Assembly (NCBI GenBank): GCA_910585735.1 | Contig: CAJUEU010000001.1 | Coordinates: forward strand, 98,158 to 150,334 | Direction of reading: 5' to 3' | Source of the DNA: an uncultured Oscillospiraceae bacterium | GTDB lineage: Bacteria; Bacillota; Clostridia; Oscillospirales; Oscillospiraceae | DNA length: 52,177 bases | Part shown: one piece after another, positions 1-7,516 of the stretch | Layout of the letters: each line of letters opens with the position of its first letter | Numbering within the stretch: position 1 is the first letter of the stretch | The notes under the pieces: generated by a model | What the model was told of the DNA's origin: nothing | What the model saw: the letters and a program-made list of their open reading frames with translations, nothing else | Databases searched by the model: none | Made by a program: the position numbers and the translations under genes

Positions 1-43
1 TGTGATGTACGGGGATGGGAGCTATAAGGAGGTTCTGCTGTGA
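1..43 (+). CDS. possible 3' end of an upstream gene (partial)
   Basis: One reading frame runs from the window edge to a TGA at 41-43 (last residues YGDGSYKEVLL). Its stop overlaps the next ATG by one base (TGATG), a common coupling arrangement in this genome. A second frame ends earlier at a TAA (25-27), so the assignment is uncertain. Too little is visible to name a family. Confidence 0.3.
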   Translation, partial: VMYGDGSYKEVLL

Positions 44-1173
44 TGATATATCTGGACAGCGCGGCAACGACCTTACAGAAACCACCCACGGTGGCCCGGG
101 CTATGGCTCGGGCTACCAGCTCCATGGCGAGTCCGGGACGTGGGGGACATAAGCCGGCTATGCTGGCAGCTGAAACCGCATTTGCGTGCCGGCAAAGGGC
201 GGCTGAGCTTTTTGGAATGAGGAACCCAGAAAATGTAATTTTTACGCTCAATGCTACCCATGCTCTAAACCTTGCCATTAAATCCGTGGTGCGTCCAGGC
301 GACACGGTGGTGGTATCTGGCTATGAGCATAATGCGGTTACCCGCCCGCTGACGGCCATGGGGTGCCAAATCCGGGTGGCGAGAGGTCCGCTCTTTTGCC
401 CAAGGGAGCTGCTGATGGAGTTTGACAGGCTGATGACCGAGGATGTCTCTTGCGTGATCTGCACCCATGTTTCCAATGTCTTTGGGTATGTGCTGCCGGT
501 AGAGGAAGTGGCGGCGCTTTGCCGGGCACGAAATATCCCGTTCATTTTGGACGCCTCCCAATCGGCCGGAGCCTTTCCGCTTCATATGGATGAGTGGGGC
601 TGTGCTTTTATAGGTATGCCAGGGCATAAAGGTCTTTACGGACCACAGGGCACGGGGCTTCTTCTGTGCGGAGAGGGGCAAAGCACAGAGCCCCTGCTGG
701 AAGGTGGAACTGGGAGTCTCTCCCTACGGCAAACCATGCCGGACTTTTTGCCGGACCGGTTAGAGCCGGGGACTCATAATATCCCGGGGATCGCAGGATT
801 GCTGGAAGGGCTTCAATATGTTGCTGCAAAGAAGGAACAGACTATCCTGCGCCATGAGCAAGGGCTGGCAGCTCAAGCGGCTCAAGACCTTGCCGGGCTT
901 CCGGGAATAACAGTCTATCGCTCTGGCGAGACGGAGCACCAGGCGGGGGTGCTGTCCTTCGTAGTGAAGGACATGGATTGTGAGGAGGTCGGAACACGGC
1001 TGGGAGAGAGAGGCATTGCGGTTCGGGCAGGCCTTCATTGCGCTCCCTATGCTCATGCGACGGTAGGAACAGAGGCGACAGGGACGGTTCGCGTGAGCTT
1101 TTCAGCATTTAACACGGGCTCCGAGGTCAAAATTTTTGCCAAAACCGTAGAACAGATCATTAAGCGGAGGTAA
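43..1173 (+). CDS. class V PLP-dependent aminotransferase (cysteine desulfurase-like)
   Basis: This 376-residue fold-type I PLP enzyme resembles the IscS/SufS/CsdA group, which takes sulfur from cysteine for Fe-S clusters or other sulfur products. Visible features are the N-terminal IYLDSAATT, a YEHNAV segment holding the PLP-stacking His near residue 96, the PLP Asp in ILDASQSAG near 170, the Schiff-base Lys in PGHKG near 196, and a late RAGLHCAP segment whose Cys near 333 matches the persulfide-forming position of type II desulfurases. ATG 43 is preferred over GTG 40 because MIYLD is the usual family start; AAGGAGG lies at 26-32. No iscU or sufBCD is adjacent, so the sulfur acceptor cannot be told. 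A hairpin terminator follows directly. Confidence 0.85.
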   Translation: MIYLDSAATTLQKPPTVARAMARATSSMASPGRGGHKPAMLAAETAFACRQRAAELFGMRNPENVIFTLNATHALNLAIKSVVRPGDTVVVSGYEHNAVTRPLTAMGCQIRVARGPLFCPRELLMEFDRLMTEDVSCVICTHVSNVFGYVLPVEEVAALCRARNIPFILDASQSAGAFPLHMDEWGCAFIGMPGHKGLYGPQGTGLLLCGEGQSTEPLLEGGTGSLSLRQTMPDFLPDRLEPGTHNIPGIAGLLEGLQYVAAKKEQTILRHEQGLAAQAAQDLAGLPGITVYRSGETEHQAGVLSFVVKDMDCEEVGTRLGERGIAVRAGLHCAPYAHATVGTEATGTVRVSFSAFNTGSEVKIFAKTVEQIIKRR

Positions 1174-1177
1174 AACG

Positions 1178-1203
1178 GAGAGCCCTTGGGGCTCTCTTTT
1201 TTT
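1178..1203 (+). terminator. rho-independent terminator after the desulfurase-like gene
   Basis: An 8-bp stem (GAGAGCCC/GGGCTCTC) with a 3-base loop is followed by seven T residues, starting a few bases after the stop codon. It separates this gene from the cdaA transcript. Confidence 0.9.
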
Positions 1204-1274
1204 AGGTTTTGAAATGCGGGGAGAAAAACATAAGAAAAGGGAAGAAATTCAGGAAAATTTCATCTTTCCAGACC

Positions 1275-1303
1275 TTGCGCAAAAGGGGAAAATCAAGTAT
1301 AAT
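1275..1303 (+). promoter_or_regulatory. sigma-A promoter for cdaA
   Basis: TTGCGC (1275-1280) and TATAAT (1298-1303) are separated by 17 bp. They lie about 48 bp before the cdaA start and downstream of the preceding terminator. The same TTGCGC -35 form recurs before 24639 and before ruvC. Confidence 0.75.
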
Positions 1304-1350
1304 ATATAAATTACTGGAAGACATTTTCCCGGCAGATGAGGTGAGGAACG

Positions 1351-2247
1351 ATGGAGCAGATCATGGAACAAATACAGTATACGTTATCAAATTTTTCGTT
1401 GATCTCGATTTTTGATATTGTGGATATTGCCATTATGGCTTTTTTTATCTACCAAGGGATCCAGCTGGTGCGCAGCACCAACTCCGGAAGGGTCGCGCGG
1501 GGAGTTATGTTCCTCATCGGAGCCCTTTGGTTTTCTGATGTGTTCCATCTTTATACAGTAAATTTCATTTTGAACAGAGTGCTTGAGATGGGGCTTTTGG
1601 CGGTTGTGATTTTGTTTCAGCCTGAGCTTCGAAAGCTGCTGGAGCAGGTGGGGAGCAGCAAGCTTGGAAAAGTGTTTTCTGCCCACCAGAGTACCCCGGA
1701 TGAGTTGGAAGACGCGATCACTCAAACGGTATTAGCGTATGCTTCCCTCTCTGAGAGCAAAACAGGGGCTCTTATGGTGTTTGAGCGGAACAATCAGTTG
1801 GATGACGCCATCCGCACAGGAACGGCGCTGGACACTGTGGTCAATGCGGAGCTTTTGAAAAATATATTCTGGAACAAGGCCCCCCTCCATGATGGCGCGG
1901 TTATTGTGCGGGGCGGAAGGATCGTGGGGGCAGGCTGTATGCTCCCGATGTCTGGGAATGTGAATCTGTCGCGGGAGCTTGGAATGCGGCACAGAGCCGG
2001 AATTGGGGTCAGTGAACAGACCGACGCGGTGGTGGCTATTGTCTCTGAGGAAACCGGGTCCATCTCTGTTGCTGTGGGCGGCATGCTTAAACGTCACTTG
2101 GCACCTGAAACATTGGAGCGTCTGCTGCGTAACGAATTGATGCCGGAGGAAAAAAAGGAGACGGACGGCCAGCCTCTCAGCAGACTGGCAGCTCTGCTCC
2201 GGGGGAGGAAGGAAGGGAAGGGGAACGATGGGAACAACGAAGCATAA
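1351..2247 (+). CDS. cdaA: diadenylate cyclase CdaA (c-di-AMP synthase)
   Basis: A 298-residue membrane-bound diadenylate cyclase that makes c-di-AMP from two ATP; this messenger controls potassium/osmolyte balance and wall homeostasis in Firmicutes. About three hydrophobic segments occupy residues 20-90, followed by the DAC domain. The catalytic DGA motif is at 181-183 and the RHR motif at 213-215. Length fits the CdaA/YbbP class and not DisA, which carries a helix-hairpin-helix C-terminus. The ATG at 1351 has a GAGGTGAGG ribosome binding site just upstream; a second in-frame ATG at 1363 is possible. The 3' end overlaps cdaR by 20 bp, so the two are probably translationally coupled. Confidence 0.95.
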   Translation: MEQIMEQIQYTLSNFSLISIFDIVDIAIMAFFIYQGIQLVRSTNSGRVARGVMFLIGALWFSDVFHLYTVNFILNRVLEMGLLAVVILFQPELRKLLEQVGSSKLGKVFSAHQSTPDELEDAITQTVLAYASLSESKTGALMVFERNNQLDDAIRTGTALDTVVNAELLKNIFWNKAPLHDGAVIVRGGRIVGAGCMLPMSGNVNLSRELGMRHRAGIGVSEQTDAVVAIVSEETGSISVAVGGMLKRHLAPETLERLLRNELMPEEKKETDGQPLSRLAALLRGRKEGKGNDGNNEA

Positions 2248-3475
2248 AGGGTTTCAGATGGTTCTGTCGGTCCTTATCTCCATCTTTATTTGGACCTATG
2301 TAGGCAATGTGGTCAATCGGGATGAGTCGGGAGCGATCCGAAACCTGCCGGTGGTCTTTACGGGTGTCGAAGCGCTGGAAAAGCGCGGACTGATCATTAC
2401 AGAAGGATTGAATCAGACTGTTACCCTCAATGTGACTGGTAACCGGGATGCCTTTCGAATGCTGTCTGCGGAGACTGTTGCCATTACAGTGGATGTTTCT
2501 TCGGTCCAGCAGCCCGGGCAGTATACCCAAGCGTATCGTATTTCTTATAATTTTCCTGCGACAGTTTCCGCCAGTTCTCTTGTGGTGACCGACCAATATC
2601 CGTTGAACGTTACCTTTACCGTGGCCAAGCTGGAACGTCGATCGGTTCCTGTCCGGGGAGCGGTGGCCGGAAACGTGGCTGAGGAGTATCAGGCGGGCGA
2701 ATTTAGTTTCTCTCCGGCCAGCATTGAGGTGTGGGGCGAAGCTTCCATTGTGAATCAGATAGACTACGCATTGGTAACCATTAACCAGGAGAATATGACC
2801 GAAACCTTTAACGCTGAGCTTCCCTATACTTTTATAAGCTTTGTGGGAGAGACTGTGGATGCCAGCAGTCTGGAGGTGGATTATTCTCTCATTAACACTA
2901 CGCTTCCTATTATCAAGCTCAAAGAGGTTGATTTGTCGGTCAATCTGATCCCGGGTGGCGGGATCACCAAGGAAAATATGAATCGGTTCGTTACCTGCGA
3001 AATCGTTCCAGAACGTATTATGGTTTCTGGAGACGAGGCGGCGCTTGAATCCCTGCGGGAGATTTCTTTGGGAGATATTGATCTGTCTAAGATTTTGAAC
3101 GACGAGACCTTGAGCTTTTCCATTCCTCTGGCGCCGGAGCTGAACAATGTGAGTGGCGTCAGCGAGGCTACCGTCAAAATTTCACTGAGTGGTCTGACCA
3201 CTGCCACGATTGAGGTGGATAATATCGAACTGATCAACGAGCCGGAGGGCTATCACGCCGACAGCGTGACGACTTCCCGGCAGATCCAGATCCGGGGGAC
3301 CCAGGAGGCAGTGGAGCAGGTTACAAAGGGACAGATCCGAATTGTCGCAGACTTGAAAAACGCTGCCATATCCGCAGGGACCCAGACCATTCCTGTTCGT
3401 GTTTATCTGAACAACAGGGGTGATGTGGGTGTGGTAGGGGAATATACCATTGTTGTTTCGATTAGCAAACAGTAA
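2228..3475 (+). CDS. cdaR: CdaR-like YbbR-domain protein, regulator of CdaA
   Basis: A 415-residue protein with one N-terminal membrane segment (about residues 6-26) followed by an all-beta outer region built of YbbR repeats, probably four. In Firmicutes CdaR sits next to CdaA in the membrane and modulates its cyclase activity from outside the cell. The start ATG lies inside the 3' end of cdaA. Assignment rests on the repeat character (recurring short hydrophobic strands with charged turns, such as KLERRSVPV and KEVDLSVNL) and on the cdaA context. glmM, which often follows cdaR in other Firmicutes, is not here; it lies at 46987. Confidence 0.88.
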   Translation: MGTTKHKGFQMVLSVLISIFIWTYVGNVVNRDESGAIRNLPVVFTGVEALEKRGLIITEGLNQTVTLNVTGNRDAFRMLSAETVAITVDVSSVQQPGQYTQAYRISYNFPATVSASSLVVTDQYPLNVTFTVAKLERRSVPVRGAVAGNVAEEYQAGEFSFSPASIEVWGEASIVNQIDYALVTINQENMTETFNAELPYTFISFVGETVDASSLEVDYSLINTTLPIIKLKEVDLSVNLIPGGGITKENMNRFVTCEIVPERIMVSGDEAALESLREISLGDIDLSKILNDETLSFSIPLAPELNNVSGVSEATVKISLSGLTTATIEVDNIELINEPEGYHADSVTTSRQIQIRGTQEAVEQVTKGQIRIVADLKNAAISAGTQTIPVRVYLNNRGDVGVVGEYTIVVSISKQ

Positions 3476-3486
3476 GGAGTTTTTCC

Positions 3487-3912
3487 ATGAAGCAGACAGC
3501 TCGGGTCGTACGAATTGATTCTCCAACCCATGCCGAAGTTATGGTGCGCCGTTCCTCGGCGTGCGCCAGTGCCCACAACTGTGGCTCTTGTGACCACTGC
3601 AGCATGATGGAGAATGCCCCGGAGATCATTGTTAAGGCAGAAAATCTGTGTGGTGCGAAGGTAGGAGATACCGTTACTGTGGAGAGCTCCTCGGCCAAGG
3701 TTTTGAGGGTAGCCGCGTTTCTCTACCTGTCTCCGCTGATCCTGTTCTTTGCGGGGTATTTTGTGGGCGGAGCGTTTAAGCTCTCGGAAGGGAGTGCCAT
3801 CGCTGCGGGCGTTTGCGGTTTTGCTTTGGGACTTTTGCTATCTTTTGGACTGGACCGTTATCATCGAAGCAGGAAAAATCTGCGGTTTCAGATCGTTTCC
3901 GTTGAGGGCTGA
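3487..3912 (+). CDS. RseC/SoxR-reducing-system family membrane protein
   Basis: A 141-residue protein with the RseC-family layout: a short N-terminal soluble part containing a cysteine cluster (CASAHNCGSCDHC, about residues 21-38) and two membrane helices (about 72-97 and 101-120), ending in a basic tail. RseC proteins are linked to anti-sigma-E control and to the Rsx/Rnf electron-transfer complex that reduces SoxR in proteobacteria. In Clostridia the family is usually near Rnf genes; no rnf gene is visible here, so its redox partner is unknown. The ribosome binding site overlaps the cdaR stop codon (TAAGGAG), and the gene ends 2 bp before the next start, indicating one transcript from cdaA. 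Confidence 0.75.
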   Translation: MKQTARVVRIDSPTHAEVMVRRSSACASAHNCGSCDHCSMMENAPEIIVKAENLCGAKVGDTVTVESSSAKVLRVAAFLYLSPLILFFAGYFVGGAFKLSEGSAIAAGVCGFALGLLLSFGLDRYHRSRKNLRFQIVSVEG

Positions 3913-3914
3913 CC

Positions 3915-4793
3915 GTGTTTGGCTATGTTCGGGCTCGCTGGGATATGCTGACGCCCAAAGACCGGGAGCGATACGAAGCGGCCTATTGCGGACTCTGCCG
4001 GGCGATGGGGAAGAAGTACGGGCAGTTTTCCCGGCTATTTCTCAATTATGACTTTGTCCTGCTTGCTATGCTGGTGGCTCCGCCGGGAGAGGGATGCGTC
4101 GCGAATTGCCAGAGGTGTCTGATCCACCCCGTTCATGGGCATTCTGCCTGTCAGGAAAGCCCCTGGTTAAATATGGTGGCGGGGGAAAGCGTGATTTTGA
4201 CCTACTGGAAGCTGCGGGACAATGTGGCGGACAGCGGCTTTTTCGGAGGGCTTCCGGCCCGGTTCTTGAGCCTGGCTCTAAAGAGAGGATATGAGAGAGC
4301 CAGGAGGGAGCATGGGGAGTTTGACACCAAGGTAAGAGCCCAATTGGACAAGCTGAGCGAACTTGAAAAAGCTGGGTGCAACTCTATTGACCAGACGGCC
4401 GATTGCTTTGCCCAGATTTTGCAGGAAGCGATACTGAGGATGGAAAATGAGGGACAGGAAAGAGCTCTGCGCCAGCTTCTTTACCATGTGGGACGATGGG
4501 TCTACCTGATCGACGCGCTGGAGGATCTCGCCAAAGATCAGCAGAGAGGGAACTACAATCCGTTGAGTCTGCGCTTCCCGGAATGGAACCAAGAGGATCA
4601 AACGTATCTTGCCGCGAATCTGGAGCATTCCCTTAGCTTGGCGGGGGCCGCCTTTCAGTTGATGGAGAAAAATCTCTGGAGTCCTGTGGTGGAAAACATT
4701 CTATACAATGGGCTTCCGGGAGTGCAGGAGCTTGTTTTTTCCGGAAAGTGGCAGGAATATAAAAACAAGAAGGGAGAGGCGGCCAATGAATGA
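3915..4793 (+). CDS. DUF5685-family protein
   Basis: A 292-residue, mostly alpha-helical protein that I assign to the DUF5685 family from its N-terminus (FGYVRARWDMLTPKDRERY), a CGLC pair at 25-28 and further cysteines near 61-79. Function is not established. Two acidic motifs are visible, DNVAD at 102-106 and DALED at 200-204 with a further Asp at 208, followed by RGNYNP. This spacing and motif type recall the paired DxxxD motifs of squalene/phytoene-synthase-like all-alpha enzymes, but this is only a pattern resemblance. The GTG start follows the previous stop by 2 bp. Its 3' end overlaps the J-domain gene by 8 bp, so the two are very likely made together. Confidence 0.7.
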   Translation: MFGYVRARWDMLTPKDRERYEAAYCGLCRAMGKKYGQFSRLFLNYDFVLLAMLVAPPGEGCVANCQRCLIHPVHGHSACQESPWLNMVAGESVILTYWKLRDNVADSGFFGGLPARFLSLALKRGYERARREHGEFDTKVRAQLDKLSELEKAGCNSIDQTADCFAQILQEAILRMENEGQERALRQLLYHVGRWVYLIDALEDLAKDQQRGNYNPLSLRFPEWNQEDQTYLAANLEHSLSLAGAAFQLMEKNLWSPVVENILYNGLPGVQELVFSGKWQEYKNKKGEAANE

Positions 4794-5403
4794 TCCATAT
4801 AGTGTCCTGGGCGTCGATCCCAGCGCCAGTGACGAAGAGATCAAGCGGACATATCGGGAGTTGGCTCGTAAATACCATCCAGACAATTACCAGAATAATC
4901 CTCTGGCCGATTTGGCGGAGGAAAAGATGAAAGAAATCAACGAGGCATATGACACCATCACAAGAAACCGTGCGGGGAATTCTTCTGGAGGATATGGAAG
5001 TGCTGGAGCCTATCAGACACAGGGGCAACAGTATGGTTATCAGAGGCAGGAAAATGGAAGTACTGTCTTCGCCCAGGCTCGGCAGTGTATCAACCGGGGA
5101 GACATCAACGGAGCGGAGCAGCTGCTTCGGTCAGCCCCTCAGCAGACGGCGGAGTGGCATTTTCTGTATGGGCATATTGCGTATCAAAAGGGATGGCTGG
5201 ATGAGGCTACACAGCATTTTCGAATTGCCTGCAATATGGAGCCCGGCAATTCGGAATACCGGCAGACCCTTTCCATGATGCAGCGTGGCGGCTTTGGCTA
5301 TCGTCCTGCCGCCTATGGGAGCACAAATTGCAACCCACTCACAGCTTGTTTGTGCTTTAGTATGATGGCGCCAGGGTCCTGCTTCTTTGTTCCCTGTTGC
5401 TGA
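4786..5403 (+). CDS. J-domain protein with TPR-like region and cysteine-rich tail
   Basis: A 205-residue protein starting with a J domain (about residues 1-62) that carries the HPD motif (KYHPDNY) needed to stimulate DnaK ATPase. It lacks the Gly/Phe linker, zinc fingers and C-terminal substrate domains of DnaJ, so it is a specialised co-chaperone. Residues about 95-170 look like two TPR-type helical repeats (FLYGHIAYQKGWLDEA). The last 24 residues are hydrophobic and hold six cysteines, ending in PCC. The start at 4786 is chosen because the preceding in-frame codons do not belong to a J domain; GGGAGAGG lies upstream within the DUF5685 gene. The DUF5685 protein is a candidate client or partner. 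Confidence 0.85.
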   Translation: MNDPYSVLGVDPSASDEEIKRTYRELARKYHPDNYQNNPLADLAEEKMKEINEAYDTITRNRAGNSSGGYGSAGAYQTQGQQYGYQRQENGSTVFAQARQCINRGDINGAEQLLRSAPQQTAEWHFLYGHIAYQKGWLDEATQHFRIACNMEPGNSEYRQTLSMMQRGGFGYRPAAYGSTNCNPLTACLCFSMMAPGSCFFVPCC

Positions 5404-5409
5404 GTGGGC

Positions 5410-5438
5410 TTTTCAAAAGCAATAAAATGTGATATGAT
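5410..5438 (+). promoter_or_regulatory. weak candidate promoter before yicC
   Basis: TTTTCA (5410-5415) and TATGAT (5433-5438) lie 17 bp apart, just after the J-domain gene and 32 bp before yicC. The -35 is poor. No terminator separates yicC from the cdaA run, so this may only boost transcription. Confidence 0.35.
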
Positions 5439-5469
5439 TATGCCCAAAAGAGGAAAGGAAGTGCTGTTT

Positions 5470-6357
5470 ATGGTCAGAAGTATGACTGGATATGGCCGGG
5501 GAGAGGTAGTTGACAATGGAGTGTCCGTTACAGTAGAGCTGCGGGCAGTCAACAACCGCTATCTGGATTGTACCATTAAAATGCCCCGGGCCTATTTGTT
5601 TGTGGAGGATGCAATGAAAGAGCGGCTCCAGGCAAAAGTGGGGCGGGGAAAGGTAGACGTCTATGTCAATATAGCGCATACCGCCGGCGATGATACTGTT
5701 GTGACTGTGAACACGGCCTTGGCAAAAAGCTATATTGATGCCTTAAAGGAGCTTTATGAGCTGGACGGGGGAAATTACATCAAGAAAAGCGGCTATGCGG
5801 CCGATTTGGCGAAGTTTCCCGATGTGCTTACAGTGGAGAAAAAGGAAGAGGACCAGGAAAGGCTCAAGGAGCTTCTTTTGGAGGCGCTGGAGACGGCGCT
5901 TGCCGGGTTCAACGATATGCGGGAGACGGAAGGGGCCAAACTGGCGCAGGATATCCTTTCCCGGGGAGAAACCATTGAAGCCTTGGTTGGAAAGGTGGAA
6001 GAGCGGGCACCCGGAATCGTTGCCGACTATCGTGCGCGTTTGACGGCCAGAATGTCTGAGGTCCTTCAAAATACTCAGATCGATGAAGGACGTATTTTGA
6101 CTGAGGCGGCAATATATGCTGATAAGGTGGCTGTGGATGAAGAAACCGTCCGTCTGCGCAGTCATTTGTCCCAGCTTCGTGAAATGCTGGGGCAAGGTGG
6201 GGGAGTGGGGCGAAAGCTGGACTTCCTGATCCAGGAGTTTAATCGGGAAGCCAACACGATCGGGTCCAAGTGTAATGATATTGAAACCTCCCGAATCGTG
6301 GTGGATATCAAGGCGGAAATCGAAAAAATCCGGGAGCAGATCCAGAATCTGGAGTGA
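5470..6357 (+). CDS. yicC: YicC family endoribonuclease-like protein
   Basis: A 295-residue YicC-family protein. The family signature MVRSMTGYGRGE is at the N-terminus, with the conserved RAVNNRYLD segment near residue 27 and the C-terminal DUF1732 part ending in SRIVVDIKAEIEKIREQIQNLE-type helices. Characterised YicC proteins act as endoribonucleases with roles in RNA turnover and stationary-phase survival. ATG 5470 is used because AGGAAAGGAA lies just upstream and the signature begins here; a longer frame reaches back to the preceding gene. It opens a 12-gene housekeeping run; yicC-remA-gmk-rpoZ is a familiar Firmicutes order. Confidence 0.92.
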   Translation: MVRSMTGYGRGEVVDNGVSVTVELRAVNNRYLDCTIKMPRAYLFVEDAMKERLQAKVGRGKVDVYVNIAHTAGDDTVVTVNTALAKSYIDALKELYELDGGNYIKKSGYAADLAKFPDVLTVEKKEEDQERLKELLLEALETALAGFNDMRETEGAKLAQDILSRGETIEALVGKVEERAPGIVADYRARLTARMSEVLQNTQIDEGRILTEAAIYADKVAVDEETVRLRSHLSQLREMLGQGGGVGRKLDFLIQEFNREANTIGSKCNDIETSRIVVDIKAEIEKIREQIQNLE

Positions 6358-6378
6358 TACGCGAAGGAGAAAAACGGT

Positions 6379-6648
6379 ATGACGCTGGTAAATGTAGGGT
6401 TTGGCAATCTGGTTTCTGTGGAGCGTTTGGTGGCGGTGGTGGGGGCGGAATCCGCCCCTGTCAAGCGAATGATCCAGGAGGCCAGAGATGGAGGAAATTT
6501 GATCGACGCCACCTATGGGCGCCGGACCCGGGCCGTTCTTGTTATGGATAGTACTCATATTATCTTGTCGTCTCTTCAACCAGAAACTCTGGCGGTACGA
6601 ATGGGCGGGAGAGAGACAGAGAACGATGGGGAGGAAGAGGCTACATGA
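6379..6648 (+). CDS. remA: RemA-family DNA-binding regulator (DUF370)
   Basis: An 89-residue RemA/YlzA protein. In Bacillus subtilis RemA activates matrix and osmoprotection genes by binding clustered direct repeats as a ring-shaped oligomer. The start TLVNVGFGNLVSVERLV and the central ARDGGNLIDATYGRRTRAV segment with basic residues are typical. The C-terminus is an acidic tail (ENDGEEEAT) slightly longer than in Bacillus. The gene overlaps gmk by 4 bp (ATGA). Confidence 0.9.
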   Translation: MTLVNVGFGNLVSVERLVAVVGAESAPVKRMIQEARDGGNLIDATYGRRTRAVLVMDSTHIILSSLQPETLAVRMGGRETENDGEEEAT

Positions 6649-7262
6649 TACAGAAGAAACGGAGAGGGCAGCTGATCGTTTTATCCGGTCCGTCAGGCGT
6701 GGGAAAAAGTACGGTGATCGCTGAGCTGCTTCACGAACGGGAGAATACCTTTTTTTCGGTTTCCTACACCACACGGAAGCCGAGAGTGGGTGAGGCGGAC
6801 GGGATCAATTATAACTTCGTCTCAGAGGAGACCTTTGAGGGGATGATCGCGCGGGGAGAATTTCTGGAATATGCCAGGTATGTGGATCATTACTATGGCA
6901 CTTCGCTGAAGGTCATCAATGAAAAGCTGGAGGAGGGCGTGGATGTCCTCCTGGACATTGAGGTACAAGGCGCCGCCAAGGTTAGGGAGAAATGCCCGGA
7001 AGCTGTACTGATTTTCATTATGCCGCCGTCTTTTGAAGAGCTTTCCCGCCGGCTCCATGGGCGGAATACAGATGCGGAGGCAGCCATTGAGGGAAGATTG
7101 GAGAAGGCCCGGGTGGAGTGCCGGGAGATATCCAACTACGATTATTTGGTTGTCAATGATAAGGTGTCCGCTGCCGCTGCGGAGATCACAGCGATTTTAA
7201 CCGCAGAAAGCTGCAGAACAAAATATTATTTGGACTTTTGGAAGGAGTTTGATGTTTTATGA
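6645..7262 (+). CDS. gmk: guanylate kinase
   Basis: A 205-residue guanylate kinase converting GMP and ATP to GDP and ADP in purine nucleotide and (p)ppGpp metabolism. The P-loop GPSGVGKS is at 15-22, the GMP-binding SYTTRKPRVGE segment near 39-49, and the lid and C-terminal helices follow; length matches the family. Overlaps of 4 bp with remA upstream and rpoZ downstream suggest translational coupling. Confidence 0.97.
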   Translation: MIQKKRRGQLIVLSGPSGVGKSTVIAELLHERENTFFSVSYTTRKPRVGEADGINYNFVSEETFEGMIARGEFLEYARYVDHYYGTSLKVINEKLEEGVDVLLDIEVQGAAKVREKCPEAVLIFIMPPSFEELSRRLHGRNTDAEAAIEGRLEKARVECREISNYDYLVVNDKVSAAAAEITAILTAESCRTKYYLDFWKEFDVL

Positions 7263-7456
7263 TGCTCGAACCCGCAATGAATTCTCTTTTGAAGCAGGTC
7301 AACAGCCGCTATATGCTGGTAAATGTGGTGGCTCACCGTGCCCGCCAAATTGCCAGCCAGGCGGAGGATGAGGGGTATCCTCTTACGGAGAAACCAGTTA
7401 CTCTGGCTCTGAAAGAGGTTGCTACAGGCGCTGTGACGCTGACCCAGGACGAGTAA
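7259..7456 (+). CDS. rpoZ: RNA polymerase omega subunit
   Basis: A 65-residue omega subunit, which binds the beta-prime C-terminus and aids RNA polymerase assembly. The family core is visible as NSRYMLVNVVAHRARQIA followed by KPVTLALKEVATG. The ATG overlaps the gmk stop by 4 bp; a second ATG follows at 7262, so the true N-terminus may be one residue shorter. A hairpin with a short T run lies immediately downstream. Confidence 0.93.
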   Translation: MMLEPAMNSLLKQVNSRYMLVNVVAHRARQIASQAEDEGYPLTEKPVTLALKEVATGAVTLTQDE

Positions 7457-7458
7457 AC

Positions 7459-7494
7459 GCAAGCGCCGGGCGAGGGCTCAGGCGCTTGCCTTTT
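7459..7494 (+). terminator. intercistronic hairpin between rpoZ and priA
   Basis: A 9-bp perfect stem (GCAAGCGCC/GGCGCTTGC, 7459-7467 and 7481-7489) with a 13-base loop is followed by CTTTTG. The T tract is short, so it is probably a partial terminator that lowers priA expression relative to gmk-rpoZ. No new promoter is evident before priA. Confidence 0.6.
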
Positions 7495-7516
7495 GTTGGA
7501 AAGGGAGGTATGCCGA

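Noticed and set aside
1209..1415. 68-codon plus-strand frame before cdaA
   Set aside because: It spans the cdaA promoter and overlaps the cdaA start in another frame, with no ribosome binding site.
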